In this document: positions 47,731-56,814 of the stretch, piece after piece
Layout: each line of letters opens with the position of its first letter
How positions within the stretch are numbered: position 1 is the first letter of the stretch
NCBI GenBank assembly: GCA_032717465.1
Contig: CM064665.1
Coordinates: 24,094,588 to 24,158,587, forward strand
DNA: 64,000 nt
Reading direction: 5' to 3'
Origin: Coenobita brevimanus
Lineage: Eukaryota > Arthropoda > Malacostraca > Decapoda > Coenobitidae
Program-made: the position numbers and the translations under genes
The notes under the pieces: generated by a model
Databases searched by the model: none
What the model saw: the letters and a program-made list of their open reading frames with translations, nothing else
What the model was told of the DNA's origin: nothing

Positions 47731-48399
47731 CTTATCATTTATATAAATGCCAATGTCTCATATGTAGCTTTTTGTTAAATGATGAAGTGAATAATCATAC
47801 ATCACCTGATTCACGTTTAAATGTATTTATATTAATTTCCGTTAATACCAACTATTTCATGCCATATTTTACATTTATTATAAGAAGAATAAACCACCAT
47901 CTCCTTTATAACTCATATAACTCGAAAACTGATATACTTGCTAAATAAACTGATATGTAAATAAATTACGGAGAATCATCCTGACGGAGAATTGGCCCAA
48001 AACCGTGGACTCAACTGAGAAGTATGCGAAAAATTGTTTACCAGAGAGGAGTTAGTTCGTTTCCTGACAGCAAGTGAGCACCCATCTTGCATTTTTCGTA
48101 TTTCCTTCTGTATCACTTTTCGTATCATTGAGACAGATACTTTTGTATTGTGGAATTTGTCTTATATTCATTGCTTTCATAACATCGAAAATTTGTACTT
48201 TGGGTTTTCGTTTATCAAGACTCACTGTATGCAGTTACGTTGCATCTACTTTCCCACACCACCCACCATTGCTGTGTGGCTTTTGGGCTCCTGAACTTCA
48301 GCAGGTTGGTTTTAGTGCTATTCTAACAGTCTAAAGATTGAGTCATACAAAAATACAATAGAGTCCATGTGATTGTAAATATAAACACAACTATCGGTC
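47731..48399. other. Rest of pogo element and flank
   Basis: 47731-48227 is A/T-rich non-coding DNA interpreted as the 5' part of the pogo element. 48228-48399 has no recognised feature. Confidence 0.45.
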
Positions 48400-48620
48400 T
48401 CAACTGTAGCTGTAAAAGTTGCACCACAGCTACTGCTAGGAACAGGTTGCCTCAAAAACTGTGTAAAAGTTGTACCACAGCTTCTGCTAGGAGCAGGTTG
48501 CCTAAAAAATTGTAACTAAAGATAAAAATTTGTACCAAGTCCAGCATCCAGACCAGTTTACCTGAAAATTTTTGACTGAAGGTAAAAACTGTGTCACAGC
48601 CACCCCTACGAACAGGTTGT
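48400..48620 (+). repeat. Diverged tandem repeat, 50-60-bp unit x4
   Basis: Units share 'tgtaaaagttg-accacagct-ctgctagga-caggttgcct-aaaaa'. The first two (48411-48460, 48461-48512) are close; the next two (to 48571 and 48620) are diverged (aaaatttgtaccaagtccag, aaactgtgtcacagccac, gaacaggttgtct). It lies immediately upstream of the piggyBac element and could be part of its left side. Confidence 0.7.
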
Positions 48621-48623
48621 CTA

Positions 48624-50400
48624 ATCTATCCCATCCAGGTGACATGTATACATGTCCTCCTGGGGCCATCCAGGAGTCATGTATACATGATCTAGTAATT
48701 TGCACCATTGTTTGAATATTCAGCTGATTATTTTCACCACCACTACCCGCTGGCAACCCCCAACATGCATCCCAGTCACGCTCCAATTGCCTGCATACCT
48801 CTGTGATGGATAGGCCTACACATAAAGATATTCCCGTGTTCCAACCATCGGCCGTCTGCCCGTGCCTTCCGACTTCCACTGCTATGAAGTCTAAAGGCCC
48901 TCAGAGGAATGGCCTAAGTGATAGCGCAATAGGGAGGGAGTTAGATGTGCCATTATTGCCAAATGTGAGTGGGGAAAGTGACTCCTCCTTTGAAGAACCA
49001 GATTTAGCCATGCTGAAAACGGAAAAATACGCATCAGAGGAGGAGAGTGACTATGAATTCTCCACAATGCAGCAATATTTTCTGTCTGCAAGATCATCAG
49101 CCTTCTCTGAAGATGATGGATCAGATGTCATTGATGATCCTGCAGAGGGTGATATACACATAGTGGAGAAAGTGGCGGGGGAGGTAGAGAGTGAAGGAAG
49201 CAAGGAGGCTGGTGGGAGGGGAAAATGCCACAGGCTGAGCCAGCAGTCACGAGAGCAGCATAGGGTGGAAAATTCGCTTGATTCTGGAGATGATGAAGGA
49301 AAATTTTTGATCATTTTTCAGGCCATTTTAGAAGGTTGTTATCGACGAGTAACTTGTTTTGTTCAGGGGACATCTTGCCTTCATTCAGTACATTCCATCA
49401 TAAAGATATCGTTTTGGAATAAAGTTCTTTGTCTTGTGTGATTGCAAGATTGGGTACATGCTTGATTTCAATGTGTATACAGTGAGTGATGCGGTGTTGT
49501 CAAAGGACAATCCCCATGGTTTCTCTGGATCTGTAGTCAAGAAACTAATGGACAGGTACTTCGGTGGCAACCACATCCTTTACATTGATAATTATTACAC
49601 GGCACCAAGTCTTGCAAAGTACCTGCAAGAACACCAAATTGGATTGTGTGGCACTGTCCGTGCAAAGAGGAAGCATTGGCCATCCTTTCCCAAAGGCATC
49701 GTGAAGGGGGAGTGCAGGACCTTGCAATCAGGTAAACTCCTGGCAATTCACTGGCATGATAAGAGAAAGGTGAATGTCCTCTCCACGGCCCACGAAGGTA
49801 AGTTGATTGACACAGGCAAGGTCGACAGAAGAACGAGGCAGCCAGTCTTCAAGCCTGATGCTGTTCTGGACTAGAACGTGAACATGCGACTCGTCGATAA
49901 ATCAGATATGCAGATCGGCACCATTGACTGTCTGAGGAGGTTGTTGTAAGTGGTATAAGAAGGCATTCCTACATGTACTGGACATCTGTGTACTGAATGC
50001 CTTCATTCTATACAAGGACATAACACAGACCAGCACATCCCTCAGACAGTTTGAGAAGGATGTAACTTACAGCCTTCTCGAAAGGTATGGACAGATCAGT
50101 CCTTCTGTGAAACATAGGCACAGTGTGCAGCAACTGCCTGACCGCCTGCAGTGCAGGGACTACCTCAGCCGGCATTTCATGGAAATATTATCTCACACAC
50201 CTGCAGGCAAAGAAGCCTTCCGGCGTTGCTGTGTTTGCGCCAATTCATCATGTTGACCACAGAAAAACTGTATGACGAAGTGGAGGTGTGCTGAATGTAA
50301 GGTTGCACTGTGTACTGAGTGTTTCTTTGATTTCAATCCAAAGAGTGAGTGGTAGGAGTTTGGGTATTATAAGTTAGTTTTGTACATACCGGTATGCTGT
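48624..50400 (+). mobile_element. piggyBac-like element with near-complete transposase
   Basis: Probable left end near 48624 (CCCATCCAGG), followed by two subterminal copies of a palindromic motif: ccatccaggtgacatgtata/catgtcc and ccatccaggagtcatgtata/catgatc. No intact TTAA is visible at this edge, and I could not find a matching right end, so the borders are approximate. It encodes the transposase described separately. Two-fold subterminal palindromic repeats parallel those of the 53.2-kb PBLE, though the sequence differs. Confidence 0.7.
48884..50350 (+). pseudogene. piggyBac-like transposase, all three catalytic Asp codons retained
   Basis: N-terminus MKSKGPQRNGLSDSAIGREL, then acidic/Ser-rich (GESDSSFEEPD, EEESDYEF, SEDDGSDVIDDPAEGD) to about 49300. 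The DDE_Tnp_1_7 core follows: first Asp in VVIDE (49344-49346), QYIPS and RYRFGIKFFVLCDCKIGY, second Asp in ILYIDNYYTAPSLAKYL (49587), GLCGTVRAKRK, third Asp in MRLVDKSDMQ (49896), KWYKKAFLHVLDICVLNAF, and a C-terminal Cys-rich domain (CCVCANSSC, WRCAECKVALCTECF). Stops at 49350, 49401, 49872 and about 50255 and a frameshift near 49945 inactivate it. Only about 150 codons precede the first Asp, about 268 in the reference piggyBac, so the front of the catalytic domain is deleted. Confidence 0.88.
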
Positions 50401-50654
50401 TTTTTGTTGAAATAGAAAATATGATTTCACTGCTCTGCGTATATTTATGTGAATAATGGAGGTGGAAAGTATGTTTCACGATAAACTCGCAGCCTTATTT
50501 TATTTGGAAAACATTTGTTCATACATATTTATGATCAAAATTTATAACTCAAAGGAAAGAGAAAGTCACAATGGTAAGTATTTCCGTTTGTGGGCAGTAC
50601 GTAAATGACTACTGGTACTTGGTTCACATTTTTTATTTATTTATTTATTTAGTT
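50401..50654. other. Unassigned stretch
   Basis: A/T-rich, no feature recognised. May include the right end of the piggyBac element. Confidence 0.4.
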
Positions 50655-50866
50655 TTTGCGGTAGTACTTGTAGTGGTAGTAGTAATGGTAGTATGTGTTG
50701 TAGGTGTGGTAGTAATAGTAGTAGATGTGGTAGCTGTAATAGTAGTAGTTGTGGTAGTATTAGTAGTACTTGTAGTAGTTGTGGTAGTATTAGTAGTACT
50801 TGTAGTAGTGGTAGGTGTAGTATTAGTAGTAGTTGTTGTAGCGGTAGTTGTACTTGTACTTCTAGT
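50655..50866. repeat. GTA/GTG/TTG trinucleotide repeat
   Basis: About 210 bp of gta, gtg and ttg triplets (gtagtacttgtagtggtag). It yields a Val-rich frame and a Ser/Cys/Gly frame, both compositional. It abuts the tail of the inverted LINE-B 3' end. Confidence 0.9.
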
Positions 50867-51000
50867 AGCTATCTATCTATCTATATACCTAGGCTGCTTC
50901 CCCCAAGGAAAGGGAGGTAGCCGAGACAGGATGACTCACTCTCCATTTACTCATCCATTCAAACACATTCATTCGCATCTTAGCAATAGTATTATTTCAA
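50867..51000 (-). mobile_element. LINE-B 3' end fragment
   Basis: ctatctatctatatacctag, gctgcttcccccaaggaaag, ggaggta-ccgagacagga, and catttactcatccattcaaa, cacattcattcgcatcttag are the complement of LINE-B 17940-18080. A 5'-truncated insertion keeping only the 3' UTR and GATA tail. Confidence 0.85.
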
Positions 51001-51075
51001 GGGGTTGCAATACCCAGACTTCTACTCAATCACCAATGCCAGAATCGAACAGCAATCCTAGCCAAACATACATTT

Positions 51076-51081
51076 CCTTGT

Positions 51082-51144
<63 letters not shown>

Positions 51145-51160
51145 TGTCTGTCTGTCTGTA
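51076..51160. repeat. Compound (GT)n(GA)n(GTCT)n microsatellite
   Basis: tgtgtg run to 51106, then gagaga to 51142, then tctgtctgtctgtctg. Confidence 0.95.
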
Positions 51161-52639
51161 ACGAGGAAGACGAGCAGCGTGAGTTCAAGGTCGTTGCTAC
51201 TGTGACCGGCTTTCATTCACCCAGTACGACCGATTATGGAAAAATACTCACGGAAACAGTGTTTGTAGTGTATTTTGGTGACCTGGAAGTGATATCAGTG
51301 TGGTGGGTTAGAGTAAGGCTTTTTTGTGTTGCCGAACCTCCACCACGCATACTGACACCGGCAAAATAACACCAAAAATTGCCCTCATTCCCCAATCACT
51401 CACCCTTCCTATCTGAACTTCACGGACCATCTGATGCCATCAACTTGAAGTCGAAGGATTGATGAGTAATATGAAACCTTATCTGTTGCAATTGGTTAAG
51501 TATTAACAGAGATATGAAGGTTTAACCCTTAGCCGCTGGGGGGTTCTCAGCAGCAGCACACGCCTCCCTTCAGGCGATTTCCTAGATTTTGGAAAAAATA
51601 CCCTTACTTCAAACCCTTATATCTGCCAAACTATAATAGCTAGAGAATTTAATTAAAGCTTATAAGACTCATCAACTCTTCCTCTTTCCAATGAAGGTAT
51701 CCCAAGGTCTCTAGGTGGTCTAGTCGATGAGTAAGGATGGGTTGAAGACGAGTGGTTTTTCACGTTTTGGCACGCGGTTCCAAGCTCGGGCCACTGGCCA
51801 TGGAATTGGTCCAGCCGGCTAGCGTTGGCAGCACTGATTGGAGTGGTGATTGTAACACTGCCTGAGAGTCCTTGGAATGCGGAATATTCCATTCGTTTTT
51901 TCTACTCCTCCATACTCACCACCGTGAAAATGAGTCATCACCCGGTTCATGTAGCTCACCCAAGGATTTACCGCCCACACCACCATGCCACTAAAGCCCC
52001 GAAGGTGTGTGGGAAAAGAAATATCTCGTCGTTTTTCTGTACTCACTTCTTCCGTAAATAATCATATTTCTCCTTTACTAAGACACTTAGAAATGCACTT
52101 TATATCATGATTACGGGTAATTGCACTTTGACAAGTAAATGCTGTTGCTCTTTCATGCCTTATCGTAGAGTATGAGGTAATTATTTGTACTGTAAATCAG
52201 ACTGCTTTGTACTAATCATGGTTACAGTGAAAATCATATAATTGTTTCACACAACTAACATTATTTGTACTTCACATCACAGATACACTGATGCTCATAT
52301 TTGGCGCAATCCCTCTGAGTATTGAGTGAAATAATTTAGGTATACCCAAGCATGTATTGTTCATTGTGGCCTGCTCACAAGTGGTTTTCTTTCAGGTAAC
52401 AGGTAGGCAAACTCAAGATATATCCAATAATTTTCTAACCAATATCCAATAAACAGTATCAACTCCCGTACTGCACTTACTATAAATCACTTATATGCAT
52501 TTGCAGAACTTAAAAAGACTTATATCTTAGCACTTTCTATAAATCACTTACAATATCACACATTTCACTCATTTATGAAAATACACAAACTTCTGCACTG
52601 CTGTACACTATTTACACTTCCCCACACACCTGCTCAATA

Positions 52640-53135
52640 CTCATACCAATCCCGAAGGGCCTGGTTGTGGAGATTCTGTCCTTGAAGTGATAGGCTGAGG
52701 TATGGGGGAGCACAAGCAGGCAACAAGAGTGTGGGGGAAACGGCTCTGCGGCTTTTTTTTCCGCAGATGACCGCCAGGTCCGCGTCACTTTCTCGATGTC
52801 CTGGGTCATCTTGCACCTCCTCATCGCCGAAATCATCACTCTCGTAGACTGTCCCTTCCTCCTGGAGAAGTCGGAGAGCGCTCTCTGGTGTCGGAGAGCG
52901 TGTAGGGGTTCGAGGGCGAGAGAGCTCACTCTGCACGTGGTAGCTTTTTTTTCTCCTAAGAGGATGTACTCGTGCTGAGTATACGAGAGGAGACAGTATC
53001 GTCAAGGGCAAGCCCTATGGCACTATCACTAAGCCCTTTACGTGGCACTATAGTCTGAACTTTCGTGGGGATTGATGAGGCAATCGGCCCTTCATGCGGT
53101 GGGAAAGAATCAGACGATGTCAAGGAAGATGACAT
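52640..53135 (-). pseudogene. piggyBac-like transposase N-terminal region
   Basis: Starts MSSSLTSSDSFPPHEGP at 53135 and continues ASSIPTKVQTIVPRKGLSDS, AIGLALDD. It shares the GLSDSAIG segment with the element at 48884 (NGLSDSAIGREL). A frame change around 52980-53010 leads into RRKKSYHVQSELSRPRTPTR, SPTPESALRLLQEEGTVYES, DDFGDEEVQDD and a Ser/Pro/Leu end (QALRDWYEYE). Acidic, disordered character fits PBLE N-termini. No catalytic Asp motif follows. Pseudogene of a truncated element. Confidence 0.72.
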
Positions 53136-53242
53136 GGCTCCTCTCACTACCACTGCTGAGTACAAACTGAACAGCGCAACCGCTGGGTACCTGGGGGTCC
53201 TACATACCCCGTAGGTATCACAGAAAATGGGCCCACTCTTAA

Positions 53243-53986
53243 CCCGAGAAGTCCCGTCGACGTATGGGTACGTTGCAACATTTTGCATTTGCCAGTCCCG
53301 ACGACGTACTGGTACGTCGTGCAATTGCAAGGTCCCTAATTTGCACAATTTTCAATTTTCGTGTGTGATTTTTCGTACGTATACACGGGACACCTTCCTC
53401 TATTCCTCTACAAGATGCCAAGCAGGGACAATGCCTTACACTGCATAACCTCCCCCCCCCGAGCACGCCATTGTCTCGGCAATTCACCTGTTACCAGTGA
53501 CCTGGCCAATAAAGACATTCAGGGCCCAATCAATGACAATGTGGAGGACAGAGTTTACATAGCATTAGAGGAAGAAATTGTCAGAAATGATGATCAGGTG
53601 ATGTGGCAAAAGAAGGTCAGGTATGGTGATGAGTTAGTGAGTGAAACAATGCTTATAATGCCTATATTACTGTTTGAAAACCAATATACTCTCGTACTAC
53701 ATATAAATTCGTACCAAGTAAATAAATAAATACCGTTTATGAGTGGTGTGAAATAGTTACCCTCCCATAGAACTCGTTTTCTTTGGTGCCACCCTGTTAG
53801 AAAACCCAGTCAGGTAAGGAGGTACTGCTACCTGGATCGAGTATTTTAAACCTCAGGTGAGCGATTTCTCTATGAAATTTCGATGTTTCTCACCAAAAGC
53901 AGAGGTTTTAGCCAAACAAATTTTTTTCGAAAATACCTCGGGATTGGGGGGTGCCCGAGGTGCGAAATAGCTCGGGACGTGACGGG
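53243..53986 (+). mobile_element. Nested PBLE, 744 bp, TTAA on both sides
   Basis: Flanked by TTAA at 53239-53242 and 53987-53990. Left end CCCGAGAAGTCCCGTCGACG; right end complement CCCGTCACGTCCCGAGCT: CCCG, a four-base spacer, then GTCCCG at both ends. Subterminal repeats at the left (CCCGTCGACGTATGGGTACG, CCCGACGACGTACTGGTACG) are partly palindromic. The same left-end design occurs at window positions 1-163. It carries one short ORF and no catalytic domain, so it depends on a transposase elsewhere. It is inserted in the 5' leader of the surrounding PBLE. Confidence 0.82.
53415..53729 (+). CDS. Truncated PBLE N-terminal ORF
   Basis: 104 codons from ATG 53415, starting MPSRDNALHCITSPPRARHC and then acidic (INDNVEDRVYIALEEEIVRN, DDQ), ending TAA at 53727. 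The start lies about 170 bp inside the element, as in PBLE leaders. No DDE motif, and too short for a transposase. It may be the leftover N-terminus of the deleted parent gene. Earlier in-frame codons exist back to 53361, but they lie in the terminal region and are less likely to be coding. Confidence 0.5.
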   Translation: MPSRDNALHCITSPPRARHCLGNSPVTSDLANKDIQGPINDNVEDRVYIALEEEIVRNDDQVMWQKKVRYGDELVSETMLIMPILLFENQYTLVLHINSYQVNK

Positions 53987-54090
53987 TTAAACAGTGGCGG
54001 GAAGGTGAGTGCAGTATATCAAGTCACCCAACGGCCCTCCACGCCCTGAATCCTGTCGTGCATACACGTCAGCCAGCGGATAAGGGTTAA

Positions 54091-55129
54091 AGATAGACGA
54101 TTTTGCTGATTTCTGTCGGGAATGCCTGGCTGTGGGGAGCGCTCGCGACAACATCTGCCGGACGGGAGTGGCTAAAGTGTGATTACAGACAAAAACTGTT
54201 CCATATTACTCATATTTAAAAAGTATGGGGTGAAATAAGATGTTATCTTACTGAAGTAGTAAATAGAATAACAGGTAAGGAGAGAGTAGAAAGGTTGAAA
54301 AATTATTAAGTTAGCAAATGACACATACAACACAGTGCCTTTAAATCAAATATAGAAAGCAGGACTATGTAAAAATGCTTAGAATGATGCTAATTCTATT
54401 TTGCGACGTTGTGTACAGCTTTTGCCTCAGATCTCAGTCAGTTATACTGCAAATAATGTAGCTTCTCTTCCCATTATTTCAGGGACCGGTTGAGGCACCG
54501 ATTAGCACGTCCAGCTCGCACCTGTTAAAAAAAGAATGAGTTATACTTTCGGTACGGTCAGACACTCGGAACAAGTTTTTTCCTCCCCGTCTCGAATCAC
54601 CCAACGTTACTATTACCCAGCAGTTCTACTGGAAGTGAAATTTTAGGCAAGATTGGTACTTAGCAGAAACTGATTGTTTACCTTAACGTCCTTCGTGTGG
54701 TCGATAGGCATTAATCCTTAGTCTTCTGTATGTCACTCACTGACACACGCGCTCATACAGTAAGTCATGTTATTTCCTTTCGTTCATTGAAACGACTGTC
54801 TCCAATACGAGTGTTACCTACACTGCTGGGTCTGTTGTAAGAGACAGCTCTTTCGACCTATGAAATACGTAAAGAACACAGCATGATAGTTACTTAGCAC
54901 ATTTGTTCTCACTGTAGTCACACAAAAACCTGGTAAACATGGATGGAACCGGCACATGTAGGCCTACAGTACGCACAAGAGACCACAAATACGACAAATG
55001 TCACTCCCAGCTCTGCCTCACCGAACTGCTATGCTGCCGGAAAATCTGCCTACCTAGTTTTTGACCTTGCTGTTTATTTATGTGCCTGACTCCCTACCTA
55101 TCTTCAGAGAGAGAGAGAGATTCAGGCCG
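54091..55129. other. Unassigned stretch
   Basis: No gene or mobile element recognised. It lies between the PBLE pair and the next clear duplication block. A short GA run lies at 55107-55120. Confidence 0.45.
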
Positions 55130-56353
55130 GACCCGTCAGTGTCACCTGAAATACTGTTTCATGGAATCTGTGCCATTCTGGTATGGTTAATTGGCCTGGC
55201 GACACTGCCATTATTTGAACCAACGTGATTTGCATATATAAGTAGTTATTAATTAGTGTAATCGGATTAAGTAATGCATAGGCTATGAAATGTAATGATT
55301 TATTCGGCGTGAAATTATTATTTTCATATAATTGATTGCGCGATAATCAACATTATTGGTGCAAGGCGTACAGCAGACATCACAATTTATGTGAAATTTC
55401 GTCAACGGCGCTCGTTGATCACTGTCGTCATCATAATTGTCACCATCATTTTTATGAAGTGAAGCTACTTATAACATGTTAAACTGAGGATGCAATGATT
55501 TCAGCCATATTTGTGCCCATCAAATCAAAGTCCAAATCAAGAGACATATTGTAATTATCACCCCCGCCATGTAATTGTTACCATCTAATCGCAAGCGCGG
55601 TTTTTAGCATCGCGATAATCATCATACCAGACATCCAGTTATTACAGTATTATGACTATCATCGTCAGTGTTATCGTCACAGTCATCATTACTATGATAA
55701 ATGCATCATCACCAGCATCATAATCAGATCTGTGGAATACTCTAATACTCCCAGTGAGACAGAATGGTGAAGTTTGTCCATTATGTCCGACGGTAGCAGA
55801 ATCAAAAATGTAGGTAGACTTGGAAGGGGGTTAATGAAGGCTGTGTAAGCCTTCATTACTAGACATCAACTAGAAAGTTAATAAAATCGTCTGAGGCAGA
55901 GGGCATCAAACTAGATGTTACTGTATATAAAAGCTAAACAAAACTATGGACTCTACGGTATATATACACTGAATCATAAGGGGATCTTCACACAAATCAA
56001 TTTTAAACACATCTCCCTATTTAACTATTACATAGAGAGACAGGGTGCAAGAGGATGTAAAAACAGATTGTGTGTTGTGAAAGGGGGGGAGGGTCATTAC
56101 TCAGTAAAGACAGAAATGTTTGAAGGTCTTTACGTCAATCACCCGTCAATGGTTGAGTCCGATAAACAAATTGATACCCACACACGTAGAATGTAAATCA
56201 AAAGAAAATGAAATCCGACTCTTGACGTTGTTTATACCAGACTAAACATCCAGGAATTTCTGATATCCGTTGCACAAACATGTTCTTTTTATTATTACCC
56301 GTTCAATTGTTTTCCGGTAATAACTGACTCACACTGTTGTAAAGTTCATTATA

Positions 56354-56355
56354 CA

Positions 56356-56427
<72 letters not shown>
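56354..56427. repeat. (TA)n microsatellite
   Basis: About 36 TA units, paralogous in position to 6232-6289. Confidence 0.97.
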
Positions 56428-56428
<1 letters not shown>

Positions 56429-56773
56429 AAGCTTTATCAAAACACTGACAAATCTTGAGCAGCTATTCACTACCTTTCTAGCAAATTAAACTGGTGATGT
56501 ATGATATACTGTTTTTCGATCAATAATGTCTTTATACAATATTCGAAACTTTGTCATCGATGTTGAACTTCATAATAAATTATTCTGTCAACCTATCAGC
56601 TACAAAGCATTGCTGCCAGTCAGCTTTTCAGTCACTCAGTTACGCAGTCAGTTACCAAGTTAGGCAGCAGGAATTATAGATAATATATCACTGGTTTAAT
56701 TAGCCAGGTAAACAGTAAGACTATATTGATCTAGCAGTCTGGTTAGAGGCTCGGCTCCCGACACAGGCACCGA

Positions 56774-56795
56774 AAAAAAAAAAAAAAAAAAAAAG
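56774..56795. repeat. A-homopolymer
   Basis: Run of about 21 A after caccg. It marks the transition into the pyrimidine-rich array. Confidence 0.9.
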
Positions 56796-56814
56796 AGATA
56801 AGTCAATCATTTAT

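Larger units (their letters stand above)
46482..48227 (-). mobile_element. pogo/Tigger-like DNA transposon (deleted)
   Basis: Left end CAGTGTGTCCTCGATAAAGG after TA (46480-46481). Right end, complemented, CAGTGAGTCTTGATAAACGA before TA (48228-48229). CAGTG ends with a TA target fit the pogo/Tigger branch of Tc1/mariner. A transposase N-terminus lies inside on the minus strand (46665-46894), but the DDE domain is missing and a composite SINE (47356-47730) occupies the centre. The pairing of the two ends as one element is an inference from end similarity and the minus-strand coding direction. Confidence 0.68.
51526..54086 (-). mobile_element. Second PBLE, interrupted by a nested PBLE
   Basis: TTAA at 51522-51525 is followed by CCCTTAGCCGCTGG. 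At the right, the complement after TTAA (54087-54090) is CCCTTATCCGCTGG: 13 of 14 match. The span is 2561 bp, or 1813 bp after removing the nested element plus one TTAA (53239-53986). A minus-strand transposase N-terminus lies at 52640-53135, close to the right (5') end as expected. No DDE core is recognisable between 51526 and 52630, so it is an internally deleted, non-autonomous copy. The CCC starts, TTAA duplication and orientation are mutually consistent. Confidence 0.8.
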
